A stretch of 64,000 bases of DNA from Idiomarina sp. MD25a (GTDB taxonomy: Bacteria > Pseudomonadota > Gammaproteobacteria > Enterobacterales > Alteromonadaceae). Of this stretch, positions 1-9,069 are shown in pieces. The stretch is taken from contig NZ_MDGT01000003.1 in the NCBI RefSeq assembly GCF_001870515.1, positions 186,001 to 250,000 on the forward strand. Reading direction: 5' to 3'. Made by a program: the position numbers and the translations under genes. Every line of letters begins with the position of its first letter. Position 1 is the stretch's first letter. Below the pieces are notes generated by a model that saw only the letters and a list, made by a program, of their open reading frames with translations, searched no databases and was not told where the DNA came from.

Positions 1-407
1 ATCACCGCTTGCATGGGTTGAGTAAGTTGTGTGAGTTGGCTACCCATGTGATTGTTGATACCGGCTACATAAGGAATATCATCTAATACTTGACGGAGTT
101 TTAGTTTTATCTCTGCACTCGACATATCAGATGTTAGCGCACCTAAGCCCAGTGCATTACCCGCTAAAGCTTGCATTGGAACATGCGCCATAATTTGTTT
201 GCCTTGATGATGCGCTTTTAAGGCAAAAGACCGACCGTACGGGGTAAAAGGTAACACGGCAAACGTAACGTCACCAGGTAACTCAGCTGCCGCTAGATCT
301 TCAGGATGGTTACCGATGTCATCAATGATAATCGCAATTTTATCGCTAGCGATCACAGGCGTGGTCAATAAAAAGCTAAGAAAAATCAGATACAAGTAGC
401 GGTGCAT
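1..407 (-). CDS. yibQ: Divergent polysaccharide deacetylase family protein (YibQ-like), partial at left edge
   Basis: The reverse strand reads ATG at 407 and stays open to the window edge, showing about 135 residues. A signal peptide of about 20 residues precedes IIIDDIG (27-32); HVPM (75-78) and NNHMGS (118-123) follow. These are hallmarks of the divergent polysaccharide deacetylase family, periplasmic proteins with a NodB-like fold. The substrate is not established; a role in peptidoglycan or cell-envelope metabolism is inferred from the constant link with envC. It starts 5 nt after the envC stop, so gpmI-envC-yibQ is probably one transcript, as in E. coli. The C-terminal half lies outside the window. 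Confidence 0.85.
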   Translation of the reverse strand, partial: MHRYLYLIFLSFLLTTPVIASDKIAIIIDDIGNHPEDLAAAELPGDVTFAVLPFTPYGRSFALKAHHQGKQIMAHVPMQALAGNALGLGALTSDMSSAEIKLKLRQVLDDIPYVAGINNHMGSQLTQLTQPMQAV

Positions 408-412
408 AGCAG

Positions 413-1555
413 TTAGCGGATCCATTGGGTTGGATTTTCCGGTTGACCTTTAAAGCGGATTTCGAAGTACAGCGCCGGTGAGTTCTGTGCCCCGCTTTGA
501 CCCATCAGCGCAATTTCCTCGTTCTGTTGTACCTCTTCGCCAACATTCTTGAATATCACTTGATTGTAGCCATAAAGACTCATATAGCCCTCACCGTGAT
601 CAATCACTATTACTAGCCCGAATCCGCGTAACCAGTCGGCAAAAACAACACGACCATCGGCAATGCTGCGGATGCTTTGTCCCTGTTCACCATCAATTAG
701 CACGCCTTTCCAGCGAATAGGGCCTTCGCGACGTTCGCCGAACAAACGCTGCACTTTACCATTGGTTGGCCACTGTAAGCTCGCTTTGATAGGTTTTAAT
801 CCGATTAACTCAATGCGATCACTAAGTGCCTCTTCGATTGCTGCGATAACCTGCTCCAGCTCGGCTTGGCTGCTTCGTAACTCAGCGATTTTTTCTTCCT
901 CTGAGCGTTGTTCATTGCGCAGCTTAGCAATCGCCTGCTCTTGTTTTTCTTGTTGCTCGGTCAGTGCGGACCGTTGCGCTGTTTGCTCAGCGCGTAGCTC
1001 AGTTTGCTGCTGATATTGTGCCTGCAGCGCTTGTTTGACCTGTTCTAATTGAGCCTGTGTTTTTTTTAAGCTGTCGATCGCTGCAATACGGGCATCGTTC
1101 AGGTACTTATAATAAGTCAGCTGACGTTCTAAAGAGGATGCCTTTTGCTGATTCAATAGCAACTTGAGATAATCGTAATCTCCGTTTGCATAGGCAGCGA
1201 TGACTTGATCTTTCAACGCGTTCAGTTGTTCACGGATGTCTGCTTCGAGCCGAGTTTGCTCCGCTTCATTATTGTCGATCTTGCTTTCTAACTGTTGTAA
1301 CCGTTGTCGCGTGTTTTGTAGTGTCTCAGCGAGCTTGGCGGTGCGTAACTCCAGTTTCTTAAGCGCCTGTTGACTTGATGTGAGCGCTTGTTTGCGTGAT
1401 TCAAAAGCCTCAAGCCGAGATTCGATCTCGGCTTGAATTGCTTTAAGCTCTGCCTGCTTCTCAGCTTTTGTTTGTTCGGTCGGCTGTTGCGCAAGCGCTA
1501 CAACAGAGACCAAAGAAACGGCGAGAAGGAGGCTCCACGCAACGAGTTTCAACAT
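413..1555 (-). CDS. envC: Murein hydrolase activator EnvC
   Basis: Periplasmic activator of the division amidases AmiA/AmiB. The 380-residue product has a signal peptide (about 1-22, ending VVALA), a long Gln/Glu/Ala-rich coiled coil (about 25-250) and a C-terminal LytM/M23 domain (about 265-380). The LytM domain is degenerate as in E. coli EnvC: the zinc-binding His residues of active M23 enzymes are absent, and the usual HxH is replaced by YFEIR near the end. It therefore activates amidases rather than cutting itself (family knowledge). I chose the ATG at 1555; a TTG directly upstream is the only alternative. It begins 3 nt after the gpmI stop and runs into yibQ. Confidence 0.93.
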   Translation of the reverse strand: MLKLVAWSLLLAVSLVSVVALAQQPTEQTKAEKQAELKAIQAEIESRLEAFESRKQALTSSQQALKKLELRTAKLAETLQNTRQRLQQLESKIDNNEAEQTRLEADIREQLNALKDQVIAAYANGDYDYLKLLLNQQKASSLERQLTYYKYLNDARIAAIDSLKKTQAQLEQVKQALQAQYQQQTELRAEQTAQRSALTEQQEKQEQAIAKLRNEQRSEEEKIAELRSSQAELEQVIAAIEEALSDRIELIGLKPIKASLQWPTNGKVQRLFGERREGPIRWKGVLIDGEQGQSIRSIADGRVVFADWLRGFGLVIVIDHGEGYMSLYGYNQVIFKNVGEEVQQNEEIALMGQSGAQNSPALYFEIRFKGQPENPTQWIR

Positions 1556-1558
1556 CAA

Positions 1559-3091
1559 TTAATCGTCCAGTTGCATGAGCGTTTTACCCGTCATTTCATT
1601 CGGCTGCTCAAGCCCCATTAGATGCAACATGGTAGGCGCCACATCGGAGAGAATGCCATTACGTGGTGTTGCATGACGACCGACATAGATAAACGGAACA
1701 AGCTCGCTGGTATGCGCTGTGTGGGCTTGTCCAGTGCTAGGGTCGCTCATCTGTTCGGCATTACCGTGGTCAGCGGTAATAAGACATTCACCACCGACTT
1801 TTTGCAATGCTTCAACCACTCGTCCCACAGAGTGGTCAACGGCTTCACAGGCCTTCACCGCCGCATCAAAGTTACCCGTATGACCGACCATGTCACCATT
1901 GGGGTAGTTACAAATAATGACGTCATACTTTTGTCCATCAACGGCTTCAACGATCGCATCAGTGAGCTGCTCTGAACTCATCTCAGGTTGCAGGTCGTAG
2001 GTTTTTACTTTTGGTGAAGGAATGAGTTTGCGTTGTTCGCCATCAAACTCTTCTTCGCGTCCTCCACTAAAGAAGAATGTGACATGCGCGTATTTCTCGG
2101 TTTCAGAAATGCGCAGTTGCGTTTTATCGTGCTTAGCTAACCACTCGCCTAAGACATTGTCGAGTCTTACAGGTGGAAAGGCGCAGGGGGTATCAAACTC
2201 ATCGGCATACTGAGTCAGCATGACAAACCCACTGAGTTGTTTGCGAATGCCACGCTCAAACGTATCAAGTTCATTATCAATAAACGCACGTGTCATCTCG
2301 CGCGCCCGATCAGCGCGGAAATTCATAAAGAATACCGCATCACCGTCCTCTATCGCAGCCGGCTCTCCAATGACCACCGGGCTGACAAACTCATCGGACT
2401 CGCCACGTTCATAAGCGTCGGCGAGGGCATTAAGCGCATTATTGGCATGCTGTTCAGCACGTCCATGATAAACTGCGTTAAACGCGCCTTCGATGCGCTC
2501 CCAGCGATTATCTCGGTCCATTGCGTAAAAGCGACCGGATAAAGAGGCAAAACGGCCAACACCCAAGCGTTCAAACAATGCTTCAAACTTTTCAATGGAG
2601 GGACGTGCTGATTTAGGTGGTGTGTCACGACCATCGAGGAAGCCATGAACATATATCCGTTGAGCACCTTTCTTGTGGGCCAGTTCAACCATCGCCATGA
2701 GGTGCTCCTCATGACTGTGAACACCTCCTGCGGAAAGTAGCCCCATGATATGAACAGCACCATTTTTAGTAACTGCCTGCTCAACGTTTTCAGTCAACAC
2801 AGGATTATCGAAAAACTCGCCAGTTTTTATGCTTTGTGAAATGCGCGTGAAGTCTTGATAAACAACACGACCTGCACCCAAATTAACGTGGCCTACCTCT
2901 GAATTGCCCATTTGGCCATCGGGCAAACCAACAGCTCCACCTGAGCCATCGACTAAACAGTGAGGGTATTCATTCCACAATCGATCCATCACTGGCGTAT
3001 TCGCCGCAGTTATCGCGTTGTCTGGAGCTGAATCGCGGTATCCCCAGCCATCTAAGATCATCAAAACCAAAGGTTTTTTATCATGTGCCAT
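1559..3091 (-). CDS. gpmI: 2,3-bisphosphoglycerate-independent phosphoglycerate mutase
   Basis: Interconverts 3- and 2-phosphoglycerate in glycolysis and gluconeogenesis, using two Mn ions and a phospho-serine intermediate. The 510-residue length is typical. The N-terminus has [10 protein letters not shown], the catalytic serine lies in [10 protein letters not shown] (Ser64), [12 protein letters not shown] follows near 150-160, and the second metal cluster is [12 protein letters not shown] near the C-terminus. The ATG at 3091 has an AGGTAG ribosome site a few bases upstream. It is the first gene of the gpmI-envC-yibQ unit and is divergent from the rhodanese gene. Cytoplasmic. Confidence 0.97.
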   Translation of the reverse strand: MAHDKKPLVLMILDGWGYRDSAPDNAITAANTPVMDRLWNEYPHCLVDGSGGAVGLPDGQMGNSEVGHVNLGAGRVVYQDFTRISQSIKTGEFFDNPVLTENVEQAVTKNGAVHIMGLLSAGGVHSHEEHLMAMVELAHKKGAQRIYVHGFLDGRDTPPKSARPSIEKFEALFERLGVGRFASLSGRFYAMDRDNRWERIEGAFNAVYHGRAEQHANNALNALADAYERGESDEFVSPVVIGEPAAIEDGDAVFFMNFRADRAREMTRAFIDNELDTFERGIRKQLSGFVMLTQYADEFDTPCAFPPVRLDNVLGEWLAKHDKTQLRISETEKYAHVTFFFSGGREEEFDGEQRKLIPSPKVKTYDLQPEMSSEQLTDAIVEAVDGQKYDVIICNYPNGDMVGHTGNFDAAVKACEAVDHSVGRVVEALQKVGGECLITADHGNAEQMSDPSTGQAHTAHTSELVPFIYVGRHATPRNGILSDVAPTMLHLMGLEQPNEMTGKTLMQLDD

Positions 3092-3177
3092 ATCGACTAC
3101 CTATGCGCTTGAAAGCAAAAATCAATTGTGTTCAGTTTACTGGATTTCTGTCTATTTCGCATCCACTCGATTTGCTA

Positions 3178-3206
3178 TTGGTAGTTAGGGCTTCAGAGGG
3201 TATACT
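3178..3206 (+). promoter_or_regulatory. Predicted sigma70 promoter of the rhodanese gene
   Basis: TTGGTA (3178-3183) and TATACT (3201-3206) are separated by 17 bases and lie about 70 bases before the rhodanese start. An inverted repeat (GAGGGTAT 3196-3203, ATACCCTC 3225-3232) overlaps the -10 element. Predicted by eye only. Confidence 0.5.
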
Positions 3207-3277
3207 TTCCCTCTCTAAAAGGACATACCCTCCACCTGTGAGGGGTCACCATTAACCGAATAAATAAACGAGTTAGC

Positions 3278-3709
3278 ATGCAACAATTAATGACATTTGT
3301 AGCGAATAATCCATTCATGAGCGGACTGTGGATTGTTCTTTTGCTCGCGTTAATCATTATGACTATTCGCTCTACCATGCAAGGTATCAAGCAGTTACAG
3401 GCGCAACAAGCTATTATCTGGACTAACCGTGAAAACGGTACGTTTGTTGATATTCGCTCGACTGACGAATACCGCAAAGGTCACGTGAGTGGAGCGATAT
3501 CGTTGCCACAACAGCAGATCAAAGACAAAAAAGTGCATGCTATTGAAAAGTTTAAGGATGCCCCCATTGTATTGGTATGCAACACTGGACATACTGCGAT
3601 CTCGGTCGCTAAAGGTTTACAAGAACAAGGCTTTAACCAAGTCGCTGTCCTAGCAGGTGGCATGAATGCTTGGCGCAATGATAAGTTACCCATTGCAACA
3701 GGAAAGTAG
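3278..3709 (+). CDS. yibN: Membrane-anchored rhodanese-like protein (YibN family)
   Basis: Rhodanese-domain protein of 143 residues. One hydrophobic segment (about 17-33) anchors it in the inner membrane. A single rhodanese domain follows (about 42-140), with FVDIRSTDEYRKGH at the start and the active-site cysteine in VLVCNTGHTA. Single-domain rhodaneses carry sulfane sulfur on this cysteine; the physiological acceptor of YibN is not known. In E. coli the order is yibN-grxC-secB-gpsA; here grxC is missing and secB follows after 82 bases. Likely start of a yibN-secB-gpsA transcript. Confidence 0.9.
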   Translation: MQQLMTFVANNPFMSGLWIVLLLALIIMTIRSTMQGIKQLQAQQAIIWTNRENGTFVDIRSTDEYRKGHVSGAISLPQQQIKDKKVHAIEKFKDAPIVLVCNTGHTAISVAKGLQEQGFNQVAVLAGGMNAWRNDKLPIATGK

Positions 3710-3791
3710 TTTTTAATTAAAAATTTAGCTAAAGTCGATAACCGACAATTTAGTTTAGTGAATAACCAACGTTTTAATAGGAAGTATCATC

Positions 3792-4286
3792 ATGGCTGAC
3801 GAACAGCAAGCAAATGGCGCAACTGCCGAAAATCAACAACAACAACCGCAGTTTGCTATCCAACGCGTTTACACCAAAGACGTTTCTTTTGAAGCGCCTA
3901 ACTCGCCTTCAGTATTCCGTAAAGAGTGGAAGCCAGACCTGAAGCTCGATATGAACGTTAAGCATGAAAAGCTTGAAGATAACGTTTATGAAGTTGTACT
4001 TACTTTAACTGCAACAAATAAAGTGGGCGAAGAAGTCGCATTCCTTTGTGAAGTTCATCAAGCGGGTATCTTCACCATCGGTGACGAAGTTCAAGAAGGT
4101 CAATTAGCGCATACATTAGGTTCTTTCTGTCCGAACATCTTGTTCCCATATGCACGTGAGTGCGTGGCAAGCTTGGTTAACCGTGCGACTTTCCCACAGT
4201 TGAACTTGGCGCCTGTAAACTTTGATGCAATCTTCGCGCAACACGTTCAGCAACAGCAAGCACAACAACAGCAAGCTGACGCGTAA
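3792..4286 (+). CDS. secB: Protein-export chaperone SecB
   Basis: Tetrameric cytoplasmic chaperone that keeps preproteins unfolded and delivers them to SecA. The product has 164 residues; the core from about residue 22 ([19 protein letters not shown]) to NFDAIFAQ is strongly SecB-like, including [14 protein letters not shown]. Both termini are unusually rich in glutamine (QQQQPQ after residue 15, and a tail ending QQQQADA). The ATG at 3792 follows a TAGGAAG ribosome site. It lies 82 bases after yibN and 16 bases before the chosen gpsA start, matching the E. coli secB-gpsA order. Confidence 0.96.
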   Translation: MADEQQANGATAENQQQQPQFAIQRVYTKDVSFEAPNSPSVFRKEWKPDLKLDMNVKHEKLEDNVYEVVLTLTATNKVGEEVAFLCEVHQAGIFTIGDEVQEGQLAHTLGSFCPNILFPYARECVASLVNRATFPQLNLAPVNFDAIFAQHVQQQQAQQQQADA

Positions 4287-4302
4287 GGACTAGTTGCTTA
4301 AT

Positions 4303-5304
4303 ATGAAGCAAGCAGAAGTTGCGATTCTAGGGGCGGGGTCTTATGGCACCGCCCTTGCTATTTGTTTCGCCCGAAAAGGTGTCAAAACGATTCTTTGGGG
4401 GCGCGACGAAGTACAAGTTGCGGCGATGCGAGAGCATCGCGAAAACGCTCACTACCTTCCAGGATGCAAGTTCCCGGAGAGTTTAGCTGTAACGGCTGAC
4501 ATTAACGAAGCGGTCAACGGTGTAAAAAATGTAGTCGTGGTTGTTCCGAGTCACGCGTTCGCCGATATCTTAACAACCATAAAGCCTATGTTAGATCCAC
4601 ATGCGCGTGTCGCATGGGCAACCAAAGGTTTAGAGCCAGAGAGCGGGCGCTTACTTTATGAGGTGGCTGAAGAAGCGCTTGGTCAAACACACGCGTTGGC
4701 GGTTTTGTCCGGACCGACCTTTGCGATTGAAATGGCGAAGGGTTTGCCGACCGCGATCTCGATGTCATCAACTGACCAAGATTTTGTCGATGAACTCTCG
4801 GAAATGCTACATTGCGAGCGGTCATTTCGTGTCTACACCAATGATGACTTCATCGGCGTACAACTCGGTGGTGCAGTAAAAAACGTCATAGCGATTGGTG
4901 CCGGCATGGCGGATGGTATTGGTTTTGGCGCGAATGCACGTACAGCGCTTATTACCCGCGGTTTGGCGGAGCTAACTCGATTAGGTCTTAAGCTCGGTGC
5001 CAAAAGCGAGACGTTTACGGGGATGGCCGGTTTAGGTGACTTAATTCTCACGTGTACGGATAATCAGTCGCGTAATCGTCGATTTGGTTTAGCGTTGGGT
5101 CAAGGCAAGTCAGTCGATGACGCTCTAAAATCTATCGGACAAGCAGTCGAGGGCTATCGCAATACTCGAGAAGTTGTGTCTTTGGCGCATCGTGAAGACT
5201 GCGAAATGCCCATCTGCGAGCAGATTTATAAAGTGCTTTATGAGGGTAAGGCACCAGAGGAAGCAGCTATCGCGTTATTGAGTCGAGCTAAGAAAAACGA
5301 ATGA
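4303..5304 (+). CDS. gpsA: Glycerol-3-phosphate dehydrogenase [NAD(P)+]
   Basis: Reduces dihydroxyacetone phosphate to sn-glycerol 3-phosphate for phospholipid synthesis, feeding PlsB (also in this window). The N-terminal Rossmann motif is [31 protein letters not shown] and [19 protein letters not shown] (catalytic Lys) follow, then [19 protein letters not shown]. The length of 333 residues from the ATG at 4303 fits the family. A TTG at 4294 lies closer to the AAGGAC site (4285-4290) and would add three residues; I prefer the ATG because nothing conserved lies upstream. cysE, which follows gpsA in E. coli, is absent. Confidence 0.94.
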   Translation: MKQAEVAILGAGSYGTALAICFARKGVKTILWGRDEVQVAAMREHRENAHYLPGCKFPESLAVTADINEAVNGVKNVVVVVPSHAFADILTTIKPMLDPHARVAWATKGLEPESGRLLYEVAEEALGQTHALAVLSGPTFAIEMAKGLPTAISMSSTDQDFVDELSEMLHCERSFRVYTNDDFIGVQLGGAVKNVIAIGAGMADGIGFGANARTALITRGLAELTRLGLKLGAKSETFTGMAGLGDLILTCTDNQSRNRRFGLALGQGKSVDDALKSIGQAVEGYRNTREVVSLAHREDCEMPICEQIYKVLYEGKAPEEAAIALLSRAKKNE

Positions 5305-5311
5305 CGAAAAC

Positions 5312-5335
5312 ACTGGCTGCTAAGAAGCAGCCAGT
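5312..5335. terminator. Stem-loop between convergent gpsA and slmA
   Basis: ACTGGCTGCT (5312-5321) pairs perfectly with AGCAGCCAGT (5326-5335) around a 4-base loop. It overlaps the slmA stop codon. Only a weak T-run (GTTTTC, slmA direction) follows, so termination strength is uncertain. Confidence 0.55.
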
Positions 5336-5913
5336 AATTGTTGTTCGATAAGTTGCCACTGGTGTTCAAAATGTTCTGTCGGTAGGCGTTTAAAGTCTGA
5401 ACGCACGAATTGACTGATCTTTCCATCAGCAAATGATAGCAATAAGTTTGCTAATACACCTTCTTCCACAGCGAACCGTTTTTGCTCTCTCAGTGCTTTT
5501 TCACGCAAAACTTGTTTAAGTTGTGACTCAATGCGGTTGAACAAGTCTTCTATCCGATGACGTAGTCGATCGTGCTCGCCCATCAGTGCATCACCTGAAA
5601 TGACACGAGTAATACCTGGGTTCCTTTCAGCGAAAGTAAGTACTAACTTAAGTATGGTTTGGCAACGAGTTAGCGTGTCCTTTTCCTCGTTCATGATCAA
5701 GTTAATACGGCTCAACAGCGTATCTTCGACGAACTCAATAAGTCCCTCGAACATGCGTGCCTTCGATGGAAAATGACGATACAGCGCCGCTTCAGATACG
5801 CCCAAGTTAGCCGCTAACTTAGCTGTTGTAATACGTTGTCCAGGACTTGTTTCCAACATCGCGGCAAGGGCTTGTAGAATTTCTTCACGACGGTTTCTTT
5901 TTTGTTGTGTCAT
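5320..5913 (-). CDS. slmA: Nucleoid occlusion factor SlmA (TetR family)
   Basis: DNA-bound inhibitor of FtsZ assembly that keeps the Z ring off the nucleoid. The product has 197 residues, close to E. coli SlmA (198). The N-terminal TetR helix-turn-helix covers about 10-55, with [35 protein letters not shown] and [11 protein letters not shown]. The C-terminal half is helical and aligns well ([16 protein letters not shown]). I chose the ATG at 5913, preceded by GGAT 8 bases upstream; the open frame extends to a TTG at 5925. It lies 16 bases downstream of the dut stop, giving coaBC-dut-slmA. Confidence 0.94.
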   Translation of the reverse strand: MTQQKRNRREEILQALAAMLETSPGQRITTAKLAANLGVSEAALYRHFPSKARMFEGLIEFVEDTLLSRINLIMNEEKDTLTRCQTILKLVLTFAERNPGITRVISGDALMGEHDRLRHRIEDLFNRIESQLKQVLREKALREQKRFAVEEGVLANLLLSFADGKISQFVRSDFKRLPTEHFEHQWQLIEQQLLAAS

Positions 5914-5929
5914 CGCGTTATCCAATTAT

Positions 5930-6385
5930 TTATTGCTTACCAGAATGGCCAAATCCGCCTTCGCCACGATCACTAGTGGCAAATTCATCGACAACCTTAA
6001 GTTGTGCTTGAACGACGGGTACGATAACGAGCTGTGCAATGCGATCGCCCGGCTCAATTAGATAATCCTTATCACTACGGTTCCATACCGAAACCTTTAA
6101 TTCGCCTTGATAGTCAGAGTCAATGAGACCGACCAGATTGCCGAGTACGATACCGTGTTTATGACCTAAACCCGATCGTGGTAGCAGGGTAGCGGCGTAG
6201 CCTGGATCGCCAATATGCATCGCGATACCCGTACCAATTAACTGGGTTTGTCCCGCGGCAATATTCATTGGCGTATCGATACAGGCGCGCAGATCCATGC
6301 CTGCTGAGCCGGTAGTGGCATATTCAGGAAGCGGAATATCGGTGCCAATCTTGGGGTTCAGTATTTTAACTTCTACCGAGGTCAT
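5930..6385 (-). CDS. dut: Deoxyuridine 5'-triphosphate nucleotidohydrolase (dUTPase)
   Basis: Hydrolyses dUTP to dUMP and pyrophosphate, preventing uracil incorporation and supplying dTMP synthesis. All five trimeric dUTPase motifs are visible in order: [41 protein letters not shown] and the C-terminal [10 protein letters not shown]. The ATG at 6385 gives 151 residues, the usual length, and has GAGGA about 11 bases upstream. The frame also extends to a TTG at 6403, but that adds six non-conserved residues. It lies between coaBC and slmA exactly as in E. coli. Confidence 0.96.
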   Translation of the reverse strand: MTSVEVKILNPKIGTDIPLPEYATTGSAGMDLRACIDTPMNIAAGQTQLIGTGIAMHIGDPGYAATLLPRSGLGHKHGIVLGNLVGLIDSDYQGELKVSVWNRSDKDYLIEPGDRIAQLVIVPVVQAQLKVVDEFATSDRGEGGFGHSGKQ

Positions 6386-6403
6386 AGTGATTCGGTTCCT
6401 CAA

Positions 6404-7621
6404 TTATTTACGAAAGTTCTTATGAAAGTGGCTCGCAATATAGCGCGTTAGTTGGTGGGCAAGTGACGCTTTAGTTTGTTGTTCAAACACCACTCGGTCG
6501 TTCGTACTAAGTACCACAACAGCGTTTTCTTCACTATTGAAGCCAATATCGTTATTACTCACATCGTTCGCGATGATGAGCGCCAAATTTTTACGCTTCA
6601 GCTTATCCATCGCATAGGTTTCGACATCTCGTGTTTCTGCGGCGAAACCGACGCACATTGGAGGCATATCTTGTCCTGCGATAGTTTTCAGAATATCGGG
6701 ATTCTCGACCAGCTCCAGTGTAGGTGCATCTGTTTGTGCGGTCTTTTTCATTTTGTGTTCAGCGACATTAACTACACGGTAGTCCGCCACCGCAGCACAG
6801 CCAATAAAAATATCACACGGCTGAGCGAGCGCAGCATCCAACATATCGCGCGCCGATTCCACATCGATACGGTTAACGCCAAACGGTGTTGGCAGATCGA
6901 CAGGGCCAGCAATGAGCGTCACTTTGGCACCGTGTTTAGCTGCCGCTTGCGCCAATGCAAAGCCCATTTTACCTGAACTGTGGTTACTGATGTATCTTAC
7001 TGGATCAATAGCTTCTCGTGTCGGTCCTGCCGTGATGGTAAGGTGAACCCCCTCTAACGGCTTATCCGTCGAACCTTGCAACTGCTCGATAATAAACGCT
7101 TTGATCTGGTGTGGCTCACTCATGCGGCCGGCACCCACATCACCACATGCTTGTGATCCGGATTCAGGTCCAATCGCACGTACACCACGCGCGATTAATT
7201 GTGTCATGTTGGCTTGTACCGCGGGGTGTTGCCACATTTGCTGATTCATCGCGGGGGCTAATAGCAGGGGCGCTGAAGTCGCCAAACACACTGTGCTTAG
7301 TAAATCGTCGGCAAAGCCGTGAGCTAGCCGAGCCAGTGTATTAGCACTGGCAGGAGCAATCATGACGACATCGGCCCACTTAGCGAGTTCAATGTGACCC
7401 ATACCGGCTTCTGCCTGTGTGTCGAGTAGTTCACTATGCACTTCTTCACCCGATACCGCTTGCAGCGTCATGGGAGTAACAAAGGCCTCGCCACCTCGAG
7501 TTAACACCACTCGCACCTGTGCGCCTTCATCTTTAAGGCGACGTATCAATTCAGGGATTTTATAGGCGGCTATGCCCCCGGTAATACCCAGTAAAATATG
7601 TTGACCTGTAAGTGCGCTCAT
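6404..7621 (-). CDS. coaBC: Bifunctional phosphopantothenoylcysteine decarboxylase / phosphopantothenate-cysteine ligase
   Basis: Two successive steps of coenzyme A synthesis: CoaB joins cysteine to 4'-phosphopantothenate, then CoaC (FMN) decarboxylates the product. The N-terminal CoaC flavoprotein part (about 1-185) has GITGGIAAYK, PAMNQQMW and the cysteine loop SGSQACGDVGAGRM. The CoaB part (about 190-405) has TAGPTREAIDPVRYISN, SSGKMG and the KRKNLALIIANDVS segment. The length of 405 is typical. It is divergent from radC across 106 bases. The last CoA-pathway enzyme but one, coaD, is also in this window. Confidence 0.96.
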   Translation of the reverse strand: MSALTGQHILLGITGGIAAYKIPELIRRLKDEGAQVRVVLTRGGEAFVTPMTLQAVSGEEVHSELLDTQAEAGMGHIELAKWADVVMIAPASANTLARLAHGFADDLLSTVCLATSAPLLLAPAMNQQMWQHPAVQANMTQLIARGVRAIGPESGSQACGDVGAGRMSEPHQIKAFIIEQLQGSTDKPLEGVHLTITAGPTREAIDPVRYISNHSSGKMGFALAQAAAKHGAKVTLIAGPVDLPTPFGVNRIDVESARDMLDAALAQPCDIFIGCAAVADYRVVNVAEHKMKKTAQTDAPTLELVENPDILKTIAGQDMPPMCVGFAAETRDVETYAMDKLKRKNLALIIANDVSNNDIGFNSEENAVVVLSTNDRVVFEQQTKASLAHQLTRYIASHFHKNFRK

Positions 7622-7727
7622 GACGATTCACCAACGTCCGTATGTTAAGACACGTAAAGATAACATGAGCTACGGCAAGGCGGTAGTCTGTCTGGCTATA
7701 CTCTGGCATTTTAGCGGAGCCTAGCAA

Positions 7728-8402
7728 ATGAGTGTAAAGTCGTGGCCTGAGTCTGAACGCCCGCGGGAAAAACTTCAGCAATTGGGGGCAAGCGCGTTAT
7801 CCGATGCGGAATTATTGGCAATCTTAATAGGTAGCGGGTGTCGCGGTCTGGATGTGGTCACCTTTGCTCGACAGTTGTTGGTACAATTCAATGGCATCGG
7901 CCCATTGCTGACATCATCGAATGAGCAGTTAATGGCGGTCAAAGGACTCGGTCCCGCGCGTATTAACCAGTTGCAAGTGGTACTGGAGTTATCTAAACGC
8001 TATTTAGCTTGGCAACTCTCAAGGCGCGATGGATTTACTGAACCTTCGATGGTGAAAGAGTATCTCTCGACTCAGTTGCGGCATCAACGTCGCGAGGTTT
8101 TTGCGTTATTGTTGCTTGATAGCCAACATCGACTGCTGCGTTATGAGGAATTATTTTACGGTACCATCAATGCGGCTCCGGTCTATCCACGTGAGGTCCT
8201 CAAATTAGTCATGCAACATAACGCCGCAGCGGTTATTCTCGCACATAATCACCCTTCGGGTGTCGCCGAGCCGAGTCAGGCCGATAAAAGAGTTACAGAG
8301 CGGCTTCAAAAAGCACTGTCGCTGATAGATGTTGCATTGCTGGATCATTTCGTGATCGGCAGTGGCGATCCGGTTTCATTTGCCGAAAGAGGGCTTATTT
8401 AA
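7728..8402 (+). CDS. radC: RadC family protein (JAMM/MPN+ domain)
   Basis: The 224-residue product has an N-terminal helix-hairpin-helix-like region (about 1-95, PREKLQQLGASALSDAELLA) and a JAMM metalloprotease-like domain. The metal motif HNHPSGVAEPSQAD is complete (H-x-H with downstream D). The original link to DNA repair was later withdrawn, so the cellular function is unknown despite the name. It follows the E. coli order between coaBC (divergent) and rpmB-rpmG; a separate promoter lies between radC and rpmB. Confidence 0.93.
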   Translation: MSVKSWPESERPREKLQQLGASALSDAELLAILIGSGCRGLDVVTFARQLLVQFNGIGPLLTSSNEQLMAVKGLGPARINQLQVVLELSKRYLAWQLSRRDGFTEPSMVKEYLSTQLRHQRREVFALLLLDSQHRLLRYEELFYGTINAAPVYPREVLKLVMQHNAAAVILAHNHPSGVAEPSQADKRVTERLQKALSLIDVALLDHFVIGSGDPVSFAERGLI

Positions 8403-8481
8403 TAATCACTGGAGATCTATTGCAAGATAGCGTAAAATTGCGCCCGAACGATCACAGAGATCAAAAAACCGCCGTTTTAGC

Positions 8482-8510
8482 TTGATTAGCGGGCCTGTTT
8501 GCTGTATAAA
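8482..8510 (+). promoter_or_regulatory. Predicted sigma70 promoter of rpmB-rpmG
   Basis: TTGATT (8482-8487) and TATAAA (8505-8510) are spaced by 17 bases. A leader of about 65 bases would precede rpmB, and a GC-rich stretch follows the -10 element, as in growth-rate-controlled ribosomal promoters. Confidence 0.65.
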
Positions 8511-8582
8511 ATGCGCCCTCGGATTTCTAGGCAAGGTCAAATTGGGCGACAGGCGAGCTTGCAGCAATTTTGGAGTAGAGAC

Positions 8583-8819
8583 ATGTCACAAGTATGCCAA
8601 GTTACAGGTAAGCGTCCGGTAGTCGGTAACAACCGCTCGCACGCACGCAATGCGACTAAGCGTCGCTTTTTACCAAACTTACAAACTCACCGCTTCTGGG
8701 TTGAGAGCGAGAAGCGTTGGGTGAAATTACGCATTTCTACCAAAGGTATGCGTATCATCGATAAAAATGGTATTGACTCGGTATTAGCGGATCTCCGCGG
8801 CCGTGGTATCAAGGTGTAA
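8583..8819 (+). CDS. rpmB: 50S ribosomal protein L28
   Basis: Large-subunit ribosomal protein of 78 residues, the standard length. The start [20 protein letters not shown] and the block [17 protein letters not shown] are diagnostic. The ATG at 8583 has GGAG (8573-8576) upstream; the frame is open further upstream, but that stretch contains the promoter and leader. It is co-transcribed with rpmG, 12 bases downstream. Confidence 0.98.
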   Translation: MSQVCQVTGKRPVVGNNRSHARNATKRRFLPNLQTHRFWVESEKRWVKLRISTKGMRIIDKNGIDSVLADLRGRGIKV

Positions 8820-8831
8820 GGAACAGATATT

Positions 8832-8987
8832 ATGCGCGATAAGATTCGTTTGGTGTCGTCTGCTGGTACAGGTTATTTCTATACTACAGACAAAAATAAA
8901 CGCACCATGCCAGAGAAAATGGAGATCAAAAAGTTCGATCCAGTGGTTCGTAAACACGTGATCTTCAAAGAAGCGAAAATCAAGTAA
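8832..8987 (+). CDS. rpmG: 50S ribosomal protein L33
   Basis: Short ribosomal protein of 51 residues. It reads [20 protein letters not shown], then [17 protein letters not shown] and ends with FKEAKIK, all typical of L33. It has no CxxC zinc pairs, so it is the zinc-independent form. ATG at 8832, stop at 8985-8987. Second gene of rpmB-rpmG, followed by a strong terminator. Confidence 0.97.
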   Translation: MRDKIRLVSSAGTGYFYTTDKNKRTMPEKMEIKKFDPVVRKHVIFKEAKIK

Positions 8988-9003
8988 TTTGACTTCGCTT
9001 CGC

Positions 9004-9032
9004 AAAAAACCGGCTTAAAGGCCGGTTTTTTT
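9004..9032 (+). terminator. Rho-independent terminator after rpmG
   Basis: ACCGGC (9009-9014) and GCCGGT (9021-9026) form a stem with a 6-base loop, flanked by an A-run before and seven T residues at the end. The A-run also lets it work on the reverse strand, which faces the oxygenase gene. Confidence 0.88.
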
Positions 9033-9069
9033 ATGTCTAAAATTCATCCTTACAAAGGTTACTGGTGGC

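Noticed and set aside
663-1013. Plus-strand open frame inside envC
   Set aside because: It is antisense to the Gln/Glu-rich coiled coil of envC and has Ser/Cys-rich low complexity; no ribosome site or family resemblance.
3196-3232. Inverted repeat as a terminator
   Set aside because: It overlaps a promoter, has a 21-base loop and no T-run; better seen as a possible operator.
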